DNA of 57,229 bases from Pseudonocardia sp. CNS-139 (GCA_001942415.1 MKJX01000186.1:1-57229); one strand, 5' to 3'; shown: positions 27,845 to 38,013, counted from the stretch's first letter. Notes: a model not told the origin generated them from the sequence alone. Made by a program: numbers and translations.

Positions 27845-29305
27845 ATGAGCAAGCCTGCGAGCGAGTCATCGATGAGCGCCCCCGCCCGGCTGTCGCCGGC
27901 GGAGCTGCGCACGCTGTTCCTGTTCGCCGACCTCACCGACGAGCAGGTCGGGTGGATCGCCGAGAACGCCGACGTCGTCCCCGAGCCCGCGGGCAAGGAC
28001 GTCGTCGTCGAGGGCGAGCCCGCCGAGTGCTTCTACGTGCTGCTCTCGGGCACGATCGCGATGAGCCGGCAGGTGGGCGGCGAGTCCGTCGAGACCACCC
28101 GCACCGACCAGCGCGGCGTGTACTTCGGCGACGTCCAGTTCTACGTCGACGCCGACATCGCCCGGGTCTACCCGGCGTCCGTCCGCGCGATCACCGACTG
28201 CGTGGTGCTCGCGCTGCCGGCCCGCGAGTTCGCCGCGGAGTTCAGCCGCTGGTACCCGATGGCCGTCCACCTGCTGGAGGGGCTGCGGCTCGGGATGAAG
28301 CGCGGCGACCAGGTGCTCGCCGAGCGGGAACGGCTGCTCGCGCTCGGCAAGCTCTCCGCCGGCCTCACGCACGAGCTGAACAACCCGGCCGCCGCCGCGG
28401 GCCGGGCGGCCGACACGCTGCGCGACAAGGTCGCCGGGATGCGCGCCAAGCTGGCCATGATCGCGGACGGGCGGATCGCGGGCGACCAGCTCAAGAAGCT
28501 GGTCATGGCCCAGGACGAGTTCGTCAAGAAGGTCCGGTACGCGCCGTCGCTGTCGGCGCTGGAGGCCGCCGACCGCGAGGACGAGGTGAGCGACTGGCTC
28601 GACGGCCACGGCATCGACGGCGGCTGGGACCTCGCGCCGGTGTTCGTCGCGGGCGGGCTCGGCGTCGAGGACCTGGACGCCGTCAACGCCGCGGCCAACG
28701 AGACCACGCTCGAAGGCGCGATCCGCTGGCTCGCCTACACCGTGGAGACCGAGAGCCTGCTGCGGGAGATCCTCGACGCCACCACCCGCATCTCCGACCT
28801 CGTCCTCGCGGCCAAGCAGTACTCCCAGATGGACCGCGCGCCGCACCGCTTCATCGACGTGCACGAGGGCCTCGACGCCACGCTCGTCATGTTCGGCCGC
28901 AAGCTCGGCGAGGGCAGCGGGATCGGCATCGCCAAGGACTACGACCGGACGCTGCCGCTGATCCCGGCCTACCCCGCCGAGCTGAACCAGGTGTGGACCA
29001 ACATCATCGACAACGCGCTCGACGCCATGGGCGAGGGGCCGGGCACGCTCACCGTCCGCACCGGGAGGACCGACGAGTGCGTGTTCGTCGAGATCGGCGA
29101 CACCGGCCCCGGCATCCCGCCCGACGTGCGCAAGCGCATCTTCGAGCCGTTCTTCACCACCAAGCCGGTCGGGCGCGGCACCGGGCTCGGGCTGGACGTC
29201 ACCTACCGCGTGATCGTCACGCGGCACCACGGCGACATCACGGTGGAGTCGGAGCCGGGGAACACGCGGTTCCAGGTGAAGCTGCCGGTCACCGAGGAGC
29301 CCTGA
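27845..29305 (+). CDS. Histidine kinase with N-terminal cyclic-nucleotide-binding domain
   Basis: 486 residues, intact. Residues about 20-135 form a cNMP-binding-type domain (LFADLTDEQVGWIAENAD, then VVEGEPAECFYVLLSGTIAM). A DHp-like region follows with phosphoacceptor His in LSAGLTHELNNPAAAAGRA, then an HATPase domain with NQVWTNIIDNALDAMG (N box), GDTGPGIPP (G1), FEPFFTTKPVGRGTGLGL (F and G2). No membrane helix, so it is cytoplasmic. Together with the receiver-flavoprotein upstream it forms a redox or cNMP-linked two-component pair. Confidence 0.9.
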   Translation: MSKPASESSMSAPARLSPAELRTLFLFADLTDEQVGWIAENADVVPEPAGKDVVVEGEPAECFYVLLSGTIAMSRQVGGESVETTRTDQRGVYFGDVQFYVDADIARVYPASVRAITDCVVLALPAREFAAEFSRWYPMAVHLLEGLRLGMKRGDQVLAERERLLALGKLSAGLTHELNNPAAAAGRAADTLRDKVAGMRAKLAMIADGRIAGDQLKKLVMAQDEFVKKVRYAPSLSALEAADREDEVSDWLDGHGIDGGWDLAPVFVAGGLGVEDLDAVNAAANETTLEGAIRWLAYTVETESLLREILDATTRISDLVLAAKQYSQMDRAPHRFIDVHEGLDATLVMFGRKLGEGSGIGIAKDYDRTLPLIPAYPAELNQVWTNIIDNALDAMGEGPGTLTVRTGRTDECVFVEIGDTGPGIPPDVRKRIFEPFFTTKPVGRGTGLGLDVTYRVIVTRHHGDITVESEPGNTRFQVKLPVTEEP

Positions 29306-29306
29306 G

Positions 29307-29337
29307 CCCTTCTGCTATCGTACTGATAGCAGAAGGG
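29307..29337. promoter_or_regulatory. Perfect inverted repeat before vapB-like gene
   Basis: CCCTTCTGCTATC / GATAGCAGAAGGG, 13-bp arms around GTACT, fills the gap between the kinase stop (29305) and the GTG at 29339. It could be the autoregulatory operator of the antitoxin or a terminator of the kinase operon. Confidence 0.65.
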
Positions 29338-29338
29338 G

Positions 29339-29572
29339 GTGGCGGTGGCTGACCTGCTGATCCGGGATCTCGATCCCGAAGCCCACCGGGAGCTGAAGCG
29401 GCGCGCGGAGCAGTCCGGGCAGAGCCTGCAGGCGTACGTGTCGGCCGTGCTGAGCACGCACCTCGCGCGCCCCGCGCTGACCGACTGGCTGGCGCGGCTC
29501 GACGAGCTCGACCCGGTGCCGGACGTCGACGGGGCCGAGGCGGTCGCGGCGGCGCGTGCGGAGCTGCCGTGA
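29339..29572 (+). CDS. vapB: VapB/FitA-like antitoxin
   Basis: 77 residues from GTG (GTG 29345 is an alternative). Ribbon-helix-helix start with LLIRDLDPEAHRELKRRAEQ and SLQAYVSAVL, as in FitA-type antitoxins, then an acidic tail that would wrap the PIN toxin. The next gene overlaps by GTGA. Confidence 0.82.
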   Translation: MAVADLLIRDLDPEAHRELKRRAEQSGQSLQAYVSAVLSTHLARPALTDWLARLDELDPVPDVDGAEAVAAARAELP

Positions 29573-29981
29573 ACACGCTCGTGCTCGACGCGTCGGCGAT
29601 GGTGGACCTCCTGATGCGCAACGCGAAGGGCAAGGAGGTCCGTACCCACCTGACGGACGGCGCGCTGCACACGGTCGCGCACCTCGACGCCGAGGTGTAC
29701 TCCGCTCTCGCCCGGCTGCACCGGACCGGGGCGATCCCGGCGGACGGCGTCGCGGCCCGGTTGCGGCTCCTGATGAGCTTCGACATGGTCCGGTTGCCGA
29801 TCACGGGCGAGCTCCTCCGGGAGGCGTGGACGCTGCGCGAGAACGTCTCGGCCCGCGACTCCCTCTACGTGGCCTTGGCCCGTCGTCTGCGAGGACAGCT
29901 GCTCACCACCGACGGACGGCTGGCCCGCGCGGTGCCCGACGTCGCCGTCGGCTCCCGGCGGGCGACGTCCGGGAGCCGTGA
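29569..29981 (+). CDS. vapC: VapC-like PIN-domain toxin
   Basis: About 137 residues. PIN domain: LVLDASAMVDLL (first Asp), HLDAEVYSALARL (Glu), SARDSLYVALARRL (Asp) and LLTTDGRLARAV (last Asp). The family are RNases that cut tRNA or rRNA. The 3' end is disturbed: one base restored near 29955 gives an ending at 29981; the raw frame runs on into the antisense of cvnD. The pair is downstream of the kinase and convergent with the conservon. Confidence 0.8.
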
Positions 29982-29985
29982 CCCG

Positions 29986-30585
29986 TCACGCCCGCGCGGC
30001 CGTCCCCAGGTCGATGAGGTGCTCCAGCAGCGTGGCGAGCACGGCCTTGCTCGACTCCCGGTCCCGCGCGTCGCACAGCACGGCCGGGACGTCCGGGTCG
30101 AGGTCGAGGGCGTCGCGCACGGCCTCCACCGGGTAGCGCGGGGCGTCGTCGAAGCAGTTCACGCCCACGATGAACGGCACCTGGCGGTGCTCGAAGAAGT
30201 CGATCGCCGCGAACGACGAGTCGAGCCGCCGGGTGTCGGCCAGCACGACGGCGCCGAGCGCGCCCGCGGCCAGCTCGTCCCACATGAACCAGAACCGCTC
30301 CTGGCCGGGCGTGCCGAACAGGTACAGCACGATCTGCGGGCTGATCGTGATCTTGCCGAAGTCGAGCGCGACCGTCGTCGTGGTCTTCGTCGCGACGCCG
30401 GTGAGGTCGTCGACGGCGACGCCGGCGTCCGTCAGCAGCTCCTCGGTGCGCAGCGGGGCGATCTCGCTGACGGACCCGACCATCGTCGTCTTGCCGACGC
30501 CGAACCCGCCGGCGATGAGGATCTTGACCGCGGACTGCTCCAGCGCGGGGCTGCCGACCTGCGGGTCAGAGGTTGCGAATGCCAT
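29986..30585 (-). CDS. cvnD: Conservon GTP-binding protein CvnD
   Basis: 199 residues. Small Ras-like GTPase: P-loop AGGFGVGKTTMV, switch with TTTTVALDFGKI, GTPGQERFW (G3) and VNCFDD (G4-like). Lacks the usual NKxD, as in CvnD proteins. Last gene of the conservon; overlaps cvnC by 20 bp. Confidence 0.9.
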   Translation of the reverse strand: MAFATSDPQVGSPALEQSAVKILIAGGFGVGKTTMVGSVSEIAPLRTEELLTDAGVAVDDLTGVATKTTTTVALDFGKITISPQIVLYLFGTPGQERFWFMWDELAAGALGAVVLADTRRLDSSFAAIDFFEHRQVPFIVGVNCFDDAPRYPVEAVRDALDLDPDVPAVLCDARDRESSKAVLATLLEHLIDLGTAARA

Positions 30586-30946
30586 CGAGAACCGCCTGCA
30601 GGAGCTTCGGGTCCGGCCGCTGCGTGGTCCTGGCCGGAGGTGAGCGGAAGATCATGTCACCGCGTTCTATCAGGTCGCTGAGCAGCACCTTGACCACGGC
30701 CATCGGCAGGTTGACGGCGGCCGCGACCTCCGCGACCGACTGGGGGCGCTGGGCCGCCTCCAGGATCTCGGCGTACTCGGGCATGAGACCGGGCCGGTCG
30801 GCCGGCGCGAGCGCGACGACCAGCGTGATCATGTCGAGGTCGTAGCGGCCGGGCCGGGTGCGGCCCTTCGCGATCGCGAACGGCCGGACGAGCGGTCCCG
30901 GCGAGATGTCGAACTCGGACTCGTACTCCATCGCCGCCACCGTCAC
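30566..30946 (-). CDS. cvnC: Conservon DUF742 protein CvnC
   Basis: 126 residues. DUF742 pattern: VRPFAIAKGRTRPGRYDLDM, then SVAEVAAAVNLPMAVVKVLLSDLIERGD, an HTH-like stretch that binds the GTPase or DNA. GTG start overlaps the cvnB stop as GTGA. Confidence 0.88.
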   Translation of the reverse strand: MTVAAMEYESEFDISPGPLVRPFAIAKGRTRPGRYDLDMITLVVALAPADRPGLMPEYAEILEAAQRPQSVAEVAAAVNLPMAVVKVLLSDLIERGDMIFRSPPARTTQRPDPKLLQAVLDGIRNL

Positions 30947-31365
30947 TGCGACAGCGGGTCTCTCGTGCCGGGGACGCGCGGTGCCGTCGACAGCGCCGGC
31001 CCCACCCGGCGCACCAGCAGCCCCATCTCGTAGGCGACGGCCCCGATGTCGGCGCTCGCGTTCGCGAGGACCGTCAGGCAGGCGCCCGGGCCGGCCGCGG
31101 TGACGAAGAGGAACGAGTTGTCCATCTCCACCACCGTCTGCTGCACGCGGCCGCCGCTGAACTGGCGCGCCGCGCTGCGGGCCAGGCTGTGGAAGGCCGA
31201 CGCGACCGCGGAGAGGTGCTCGGCGTCCTCCTCCACCACGGCCGCCGAGCGGGCGATCAGCAGACCGTCGCTGGAGAGCAGGACCACCCGTTCGACGCCG
31301 TCGACCCGCGCGACCAGATCGTCGAGCAGCCACTGCAGGTCGGTCCTGGCTCGTTGTGCTGTCAC
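30943..31365 (-). CDS. cvnB: Conservon roadblock/LC7 protein CvnB
   Basis: 140 residues. Roadblock/LC7 fold: LQWLLDDLVARVDGVERVVLLSSDGLLIARS and FLFVTAAGPGACLTVLA. Such proteins bind the GTPase CvnD. GTG start overlaps the repaired cvnA stop as GTGA. Confidence 0.9.
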   Translation of the reverse strand: MTAQRARTDLQWLLDDLVARVDGVERVVLLSSDGLLIARSAAVVEEDAEHLSAVASAFHSLARSAARQFSGGRVQQTVVEMDNSFLFVTAAGPGACLTVLANASADIGAVAYEMGLLVRRVGPALSTAPRVPGTRDPLSQ

Positions 31366-33800
31366 GTTGCCTCCCCGGCCGGCGCCGCGGACCCGTGCCG
31401 TCGGTGCCCTCGATGTTCGGGATGTCCTCGGTGCGGCCGCGCAGCGTGCCGCGGCGCAACGCGCTCATGCGGCTGCGCGCGGTCTCCGGCGAGTAGTCCG
31501 CCTCGCCCGCGGCGGCGGGTGCGGCCGCCGCTCCACCGCGCAGCCGCGCGTCCATGTGGGTCTTGCGCCGCCGTCGCGGCAGGGTCGGGAGCGCGGCGCC
31601 GTGGCCGTGCCCGCGCAGCCCGGCGGGCGGCCACGGCTGCGGGGTCGCGGCGGACGCGGTCACCCGGCTCGTGCCGTCGGGCACGGGCGGGTCCAGCTCC
31701 GCCAGCGGCGGGATCTCGGGGGCCGGCGGGAGCGCCGCCCGGGGCGGGACGGCCGGGAGCGTCGAGTCCGTCGACTCGGGGTCCAGGCGGCCGCCGCCCG
31801 ACCGTGGCATGAACCAGGATCCGGGCGCCGGGGTCACGGGCGTCGCCTCCCGCGCGATCACGTCGTTGGGGATCAGCACCGCGGCCCGCACCCCGCCGAC
31901 GCCGACTCGCGCAGCGTCACCACGACGCCGTGCCGGCGGCGAGCCGGGCCACCACGTAGAGCCCGATCCGGGCGTCGCGCGACAGCGTGCGCAGCCCGAA
32001 GTCCGGCGGGTTGCGCAGGAGCGCGTTCAGCTCCTCGCGCTGCTCGGGCTCGATGCCGAGGCCCTTGTCCTCGACCTCGACGACCACCCCGCGCCCGACG
32101 ACCGTCCCGCTGCGTCCGTGGTCGTCTCCGGCGGGGAGAAGGCCGTCGCGTTGTCCAGCAGCTCCGCGAGCAGGTGGACGAGGTCACCGACGGCCGGGCC
32201 GGCGACCATCACCGTCGGCAGGCGGCCGAGCGTGACGCGCTGGTACTGCTCGGACTCGCCGATCGCGCCGCGCACCAGCTCGTGCAGCGGCACCGGGGCG
32301 CGCCACTGCCGGCGCGGCCGGTCCCCGCCCAGGATGATCAGGTTCTCCGCGTTGCGCCGTTCGCGGGTGGCGAGGTGGTCGAGCTGGAACAGCAGCTCCA
32401 GCTGGTCGGGGTCGGTCTCCGCGCGCTCGATCCGGTCCAGCACCTGCATCTGCCGGTGCAGGATCGCCTGGCTGCGGCGGGCGATGTTGAGGAACGCCTC
32501 GCTGAAGCCGCGCGGGTGCGGGCCTCCTCGACGGCGGCCTGCACGGCCGTGCGCTGGGCCTGGTTGAACGCCGAGGCGACCTGCCCGATCTCGTCCGCGC
32601 CGTGGTCGAGCTGCGGGATCTCCTTCTCGATGTCGACCTGCTCGCCGGCCCGCAGCCGGGCCACCGCGCCGGGCAGCACCCGCTCCGACAGTGCGAGCGT
32701 CTCGCGGTGCAGCCGGACCAGCCGCCCGATCATGCGGTTGGCCAGCACGAACGCGAACAGCACGAGCGCGACGAGGCCGGCGAGCATCGCGACGGCCGTG
32801 AGCGTGGACGCGCCGGCCGTCTCGCCGGCCTCGGCCGCCTCGCGTTCCGCGACCGCGGTCGAGCGGGCGAGGCCGAGCTGCATCATCTGCGAGACGACGG
32901 TCTCCGTGGCCGCGCCCCAGCGCTCGACGTCGGCCGCGGCGAGCAGGCCCGGGGTGGCCGCGCCCGGGTAGCCGGCGGCGAGCACCGTCGCGGACGCGGC
33001 GGCGACCTGCTGCCACTGCTCGCCCGCGCGCAGCGTCGTGAGCCGGGTGCGGTCCGCCTCGGGGAGCTGCGCGGTGACGGCGTCCAGGCCGGACTGGTAG
33101 GCGCCGACCGAACGGACGTACTCGTCGTACTCGTCGCGGGTCATGTCGCCCGCGGTGAGCGCGGCGGCGGCGAGCGCGTTGCCGCGCCCGAACTCGTCGG
33201 CGGCCCGCAGCAGGTCGGCGGCGATGCCCCAGTCGGCAGCCGCGTCGGCGTCGCTGGCGATCCGCATGAACGCGTCGGCGTCGCTGCCGAGCGTGCCGGT
33301 CAGGCCGTTGTAGTAGCGGTAGACGCCGAGCCGGTCGATCGCGCCCGCGTCGATCTGCTGGCGGACGCTGGGCAGGTCGGTGGCCGCCGCGCCGAGCGTC
33401 GGGGCGCTCGCACGGCCGCCGCCGGGAGCCGCTCGGTCGCCTCGCGGGCGGCGTCGGAGATCGCCTGGAGCTGCGCGTCGACCTCGTTGCGCCACTCGGT
33501 GACGGCCGCGCGGTTCAGCCGGGACGGGTCCGCGCTGTACCGGAGGCTGGTCGCGCGCTCCTCCATGAGCAGCGGGAAGAACGCCAGCGCGCGCTGCCCG
33601 GCGGCGGCGATCGCGTCGGCACGGGCCCGCTGGCCGAGCGCGTCGGCCACGACCTGCGTGCTCAGCGCGATGCCGACGGTGAGCAGCGCGACGCTCGGGA
33701 CGAGCACCGCGGCGAGGATGCGGGTGCGCAGGGACACGCCGGTCAGGTGCACACCTCTGGAGGACACGCCTTTGCGTCGTTGCGGCTTGTCGGTCGGCAC
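31362..33800 (-). CDS. cvnA: Conservon sensor histidine kinase CvnA
   Basis: About 812 residues, the first gene of the conservon. N-terminal helix, a long extracytoplasmic nitrate/nitrite-sensing-like helical domain, a second helix (TLTAVAMLAGLVALVLFAFVLA), HAMP, a DHp-like region (IARRSQAILHRQMQVLDRIE) and an HATPase domain (LLDNATAFSPP, VEDKGLGIEP, LYVVARLAAG). The C-terminal 200 residues are Pro/Arg-rich with a RTEDIPNIEG-type tail. At least five apparent base losses (near 33415, 32515, 32120, 31925 and 31385). GTG start at 33800. In such systems the four proteins form a membrane-bound G-protein-like complex tied to development. Confidence 0.85.
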
Positions 33801-33953
33801 AGAAGCGCCTCTCGGGCGGGTGCAGGGGAGCTGGAGAGGGGCCCGAAATTATCGACAGAGCGACGCGATGACAAGCCTTTCGGGCGACACTCCGCAGAGA
33901 GATGTTGACGATCTGTATGCAGAAGTCGGGATACCTAGTCCGATCGGTCTAAT

Positions 33954-33993
33954 GCCGTACCGGTCCCGGCTCATCGGCCGGGACCGGTACGGC
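33954..33993. terminator. Hairpin in the cvnA/GAF-ANTAR gap
   Basis: Perfect 16-bp arms GCCGTACCGGTCCCGG / CCGGGACCGGTACGGC with an 8-nt loop. It lies in the 551-bp gap 33801-34351, next to an AT-richer stretch (33845-33955) that holds TTGACG. The rest of the gap shows no supported gene. It may end a small transcript reading rightward, or shield cvnA. Confidence 0.6.
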
Positions 33994-34351
33994 GGGCAAC
34001 ACCTCGCGGCTCCCCAGACACGAGATGCGGGCTCGTGGTGCTCAGGGCATGCGGACCTGCGGCCCGACCTGCGTCGACGATCGCTGTGGTCGTTGCGGAC
34101 GGCCGACTCCGGTGCACATGCCCACCTCGCTCCTACCGGGCACCTCGGTAACGGCCCGGCATTTCCGGTACGGGAATCCGCCGGGGTCTGGAGCGGCGCC
34201 TTCACATCTACCCGGCGAGGGCGACGGCGTGCTACGTCCGTCCGGGGGAACGTCGGATGGATTCTCGACAGCCCGCATCGGCCGACTAGGCTCGGCGAGT
34301 GACGTGGCCCACACCGGGGTGGCGTCCCGTCCCTCGGATCGGGGCCAAGGC

Positions 34352-35064
34352 ATGCACAGCGATGGGATCACCGGAGCGCTCGTCGAGCTCACGGACACGC
34401 TGGTCACGGACTTCGACATCGCGGAGCTCCTGTACGGGCTGACCGACCGCTGCGTCGAGCTGCTGCCGGTCGACGCGGCCGGACTGGTGCTGGGCTGCCG
34501 GGACGGCACGCTGCAGATCGCCGCCGCGACGTCCGACGACGTACGGCTCGTCGAAGCGTTCCAGCTGCATCTCGACGAGGGCCCGTGCGTCGAGAGCTTC
34601 CGCACCGGCCGGCAGGTGCACGTCGCCGACCTCGGGGAGGCCGGCGAGCGCTGGCCGCTGCTCACCCCGGCGCTGCGCCGGCTCGGGTTCTCCGCCGTGG
34701 ACGCCTTCCCGCTGCGCCGCCGGGCCGACGTGCTCGGCGCGATGAACCTCTTCCGCCGGCGCCCGGCCCGCTGGACGCCGGAGCGGCCGGGTGCGCCCGC
34801 GCGTTCACGGACGTCGCGGTGATCGGGCTGCTGCAACAGCGGGCGCTGCGCGAGCAGGAGCAGCTCGTGGAACAGCTGCAGGGCGCCCTGACCAGCCGGG
34901 TGGTGATCGAACAGGCCAAGGGCGTGCTCGCCGAGCGGCTCAACGTCGGCCTCGAGCAGGCGTTCGGCGTGCTGCGCCACCACGCGCGCACCGGCAACCA
35001 CCGGCTGACCGACCTGGCCAGGGATGTCGTGGCCGGCCGGGCCGACGTGCCGAACCCGGGCTGA
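34352..35064 (+). CDS. GAF-ANTAR regulatory protein
   Basis: About 237 residues after restoring one base near 34792. GAF domain (TLVTDFDIAELLYGLTDRCVELL, VDAAGLVLGCRDG, LDEGPCVESFRTGRQVHVADL) and a C-terminal ANTAR domain (SRVVIEQAKGVLAERLNVGLEQAFGVLRHHAR). ANTAR proteins bind RNA hairpins to prevent termination. Start ATG 34352, 4 bases after a GGGGCCAAGG-like site. Confidence 0.85.
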
Positions 35065-35067
35065 GCG

Positions 35068-36193
35068 TCAGCCGACCCGGCTCGCCCCGGCCGACGGTGC
35101 CGCGGTGCGGACCTCGGGGTCGCGGTGGCCGGCGTGCACGAACGCCCGGCGGACGGCGTCGGCGACCGCGTCGAGGCGGTCCAGCGGGGTGAGGGCGATG
35201 GCGGAGCCGCCGAAACCGCCGCCTGTCATGCGGGCGCGAGCGCGCCCGCGGCGCGGGCGGTGGAGCAGGCCAGGTCCAGCTCCGGGCTGGAGACCTGGTA
35301 GTCGCCGGCCAGCGAGGCGTGGGAGGCGTCGAGCAGCGGGCCGATCGCGCGGAGCCGCCCGGCGTCGAGCAGGGCGACGGCCTCCCGGACCCGGGCGATC
35401 TCGGTGACGACGTGGCGGGCACGGGGGAGCAGCTCCGGGTCGAGTGCCGCGAGTGCGTCCAGCGGGACGTCGCGCAGGCTGGGCCGGCCGAGGGCGGCGG
35501 CCGCCTTCTCGACGGCGGCCCGGCGGGCCCCGTACTGCCCGTCGGCGAGGTGGTGGCGCACGCGGGTGTCGACGACGAGCACGGCCAGGCCGTCGGCGGC
35601 CGGGTCGAAGGGCACCTGGCGGTGGGTGCCGGTGTGCGTGTCGAGCAGCAGGGCGTGGCCGGCGGTGGCGAGCAGGGCGGCGGCCTGGTCCATGCCGCCG
35701 GTCCGGGCGCGACGACGTCGTTCTCGGCGCTGACGCACGCGGCGGCCAGCGTCGCGCGGCCGCGGTCGGTGTCGCCCAGGCCGAGCCCGTAGAGGTCGTT
35801 CACGGCGAGCGCGACGGCGCATTCGAGGGCGGCCGAGGACGAGAGCCCGGCGCCGAGCGGGACGGTGTCGGTGACGAGCAGGTCGACGCCCCCGACGTCG
35901 TGTCCGCGCTGGTGGAGGGCCCAGAGCACGCCGGCGGCGTAGCCCGCCCAACCGGCCGGCGCGCCGGGGCGCACGTCGGCGAGCGCGCCGTCCCACCCGT
36001 CCTCCTCGGCCCGGCTGGCCAGGCGCACCCGGCCGTCGTCGCGGGCGGCGGCCTCGACCACCGTGCGCTGCGCGATGGCGAAGGGCAGGCACAGGCCGTG
36101 GGCGTAGTCGACGTGCTCGCCGATGAGGTTGACGCGCCCGGGGGCGGCCCACCGCCCGTCGGGCGCGCGGCCGAACAGCTCCCGGAAGGTCAT
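35068..36193 (-). CDS. galK: Galactokinase
   Basis: About 375 residues after two repairs (near 35705 and 35235). GHMP kinase: [16 protein letters not shown] (galactokinase signature), [15 protein letters not shown] (ATP loop) and the late GGGFGGSAI motif. Phosphorylates galactose in the Leloir pathway. ATG overlaps the galT stop (ATGA). Convergent with the GAF-ANTAR gene, stops 4 bp apart. Confidence 0.92.
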
Positions 36194-37291
36194 GCGAGCT
36201 CGCGCAGGCGCGCGGCGATGCGTTCGGGGGTGACGTCGCCGATCCAGGCGCCGGCGCCGGACTCGGACCCGGCGAGGTACTTGAGCTTGCCCGGGGCCCG
36301 GCGCAGCGAGAACAGCTGCAGGTGCATGCGGACCAGCTCGCGCCCGGCGTGCACGGGGGACTGGTGCCAGCCTGCGATGTAGGGCGGTGGGTGGCCTTCT
36401 CCGAAGTAGCGTTCGAGGCGTCCGAGCAGGTCGTGGTACAGGTGGGCGAGCTCGTCGCGTTCCGGGCCGGACAGCGCCGCGAAGTCGGGTGCCGGCCGGT
36501 GCGGCAGGATGTGCGCCTCCACCGGCCAGCGGGCCGCGGCGGGCACGAACACCGTCCAGTGCTCGCCCTCGGTGATCACCCGCATGCCGGCCTTGCGTTC
36601 GGCGGCGAGCACGTCGGCCAGCAGGTCGCCGCCGGTCGCGACGTGGTGCTCGGCGGCGCGCTGCACGAGCTGGCGCCCGCGCGGTGTGACGAACGGGTAG
36701 GCGTAGACCTGGCCGTGCGGGTGCTGCAGGGTGACGCCGATCTCCGTGCCGCGGTTCTCGAAGACGAACACCTCCGCGACCTCGTCCGTGGCCGAGAGCG
36801 CGGCCGTGCGGTCGGCCCACGCCTCGATCACCGTGCGCACCCGCTCGACCGGGAGCGCGGCGAACGAGGAGTCGTGGTCGCTGGTGAAGCACACCACCTC
36901 GCAGCGGCCGAGCGCCGGGCGCTGCGGCCACAGCGCGTCCCCGTCGACGTGCGGCGGCACGTCCGTGGCGACGTCGCGGGCGAACGAGGGGAAGCGGTTC
37001 TCGAACACGACCACGTCGTAGTCCGCGGCCGGGATCTCGGTGGGCTCGTGGGCCGGGCCGGGTGGGACAGAGCGGGCAGTGGTCGGCGGGCGGCAGGAAC
37101 GTGCGGTCCTGGCGGTGCGCGGCGATCGTCACCCACTCGCCGGTCAGCACGTCGAACCGGGTGGTGGACGCGTGCTCCACGCGCGGCAGGTCCCGGGTGT
37201 CCGGCGGCGGCACCCGGCCGGTGGTCACGTCGTCGAAGTAGAACAGCTCCCGCCCGTCGGCCATCACCGCCGCCGCGCGCCGCACCGTCAT
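36190..37291 (-). CDS. galT: Galactose-1-phosphate uridylyltransferase
   Basis: About 367 residues after one repair near 37050. Zn and active-site motifs: DHCPLCPTRPG, FENRFPSF and the catalytic HPHGQVYAYPF, with later VPAAARWPVEAHILPHRP and GWHQSPVH. Transfers UMP between glucose-1-P and galactose-1-P. First gene of the galTK pair. Confidence 0.92.
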
Positions 37292-37392
37292 GGGTGCACC
37301 TTCCCACGGCGTGGAAAGCCGCGCCGCGCGCCCGGACCGGCGCCTGCTGGGGCAGGATGGCGAACGGGAACGATCCAGAGCCGGGAGACGTG

Positions 37393-37578
37393 ATGCTGAA
37401 GTTTCTGCTGGGTGCGGCCGTCGGCTACGTGCTGGGCGCGAAGGCCGGGCGCGAGCGGTACGAGCAGCTCCGGCGCACCTACCAGCGCGTCGCCGACCAC
37501 CCGGCCGTGCAGGGCGCGGCGGGTGTCGTGCGCGCGCGGATGGACGGCACGGTCAACGGCCGCCGCCCGCCCCGCTGA
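37393..37578 (+). CDS. Small YtxH-like membrane protein
   Basis: 61 residues. One N-terminal hydrophobic helix (FLLGAAVGYVLGAKAG) followed by a basic helical tail (RERYEQLRRTYQRVADHPAVQ). Glycine-zipper plus K/R-rich tail is the pattern of small YtxH-like proteins. Function unknown. GTG 37390 is an alternative start. Confidence 0.78.
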   Translation: MLKFLLGAAVGYVLGAKAGRERYEQLRRTYQRVADHPAVQGAAGVVRARMDGTVNGRRPPR

Positions 37579-37680
37579 CGGCGCCGCTCACGGTCCGTGC
37601 GCCGACCCCCGCCCGTTCGGGTGGGCATGCCGTGCGCTAACCTCGTTTCCGCCGACGGGACATGCGCCCGTAAATGACGG

Positions 37681-37753
37681 TCCTCCGTAGCTCAATCGGC
37701 AGAGCATGCGACTGTTAATCGCAGGGTTGTTGGTTCGAGTCCAACCGGAGGAG
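37681..37753 (+). tRNA. tRNA-Asn (GTT)
   Basis: 73 bases fold as a clover leaf: acceptor TCCTCCG/CGGAGGA, D-arm GCTC/GAGC, anticodon stem TGCGA/TCGCA with loop CTGTTAA (anticodon GTT at 37714-37716), T-arm GTTGG-TTCGAGT-CCAAC. CCA is not encoded. Confidence 0.96.
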
Positions 37754-37785
37754 CAAAACCCCAGGTCAGCGCCCCAGTTTGGCGA

Positions 37786-38013
37786 TCATGAGGGCCTGGC
37801 TCCACCGTTTCGCCGGGGCCCGACGTCGTACTCTGGTTGGCCTCGCTCAGGCGCCGCGCCTGTCGCGGTGTGGCTGCCGCGTCTGCGGCTGCGCCCGCCC
37901 GCGTGCCTGGGGTCGGACTCGACGTCGGTCTCCCAGTGCCCGTCAGCAAAGCCCTCCGAGGTGTCAGTGCTGTCGTAGTGTTCGCGCAAGGCGGCAATCT
38001 GCTCTGGTGTCAT
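37786..38013 (-). pseudogene. Decayed antitoxin (CopG/BrnA-like)
   Basis: The frame opens MTPEQIAALREHYDSTDTSE and continues GHWETDVESDP, the conserved N-terminus of small CopG/BrnA-type antitoxins. The expected DNA-binding ribbon after that point (M-V-T-T-S-L-R-L-P) is missing, replaced by low-complexity Arg/Gly residues. Good Shine-Dalgarno GGAGGGAGG upstream. It starts 82 bp from the toxin remnant and its end lies 33 bp from tRNA-Asn. Confidence 0.6.

Noticed and set aside
34049..34351. Cys-rich upward extension of the GAF-ANTAR frame (RTCGPTCVDDRCGRC)
   Set aside because: No family match, poor start context, and the GAF protein starts normally at 34352.
37692..37997. Minus-strand frame across the tRNA reading GLEPTTLRLTV
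   Set aside because: It is the translation of the antisense of tRNA-Asn, a well-known false ORF.
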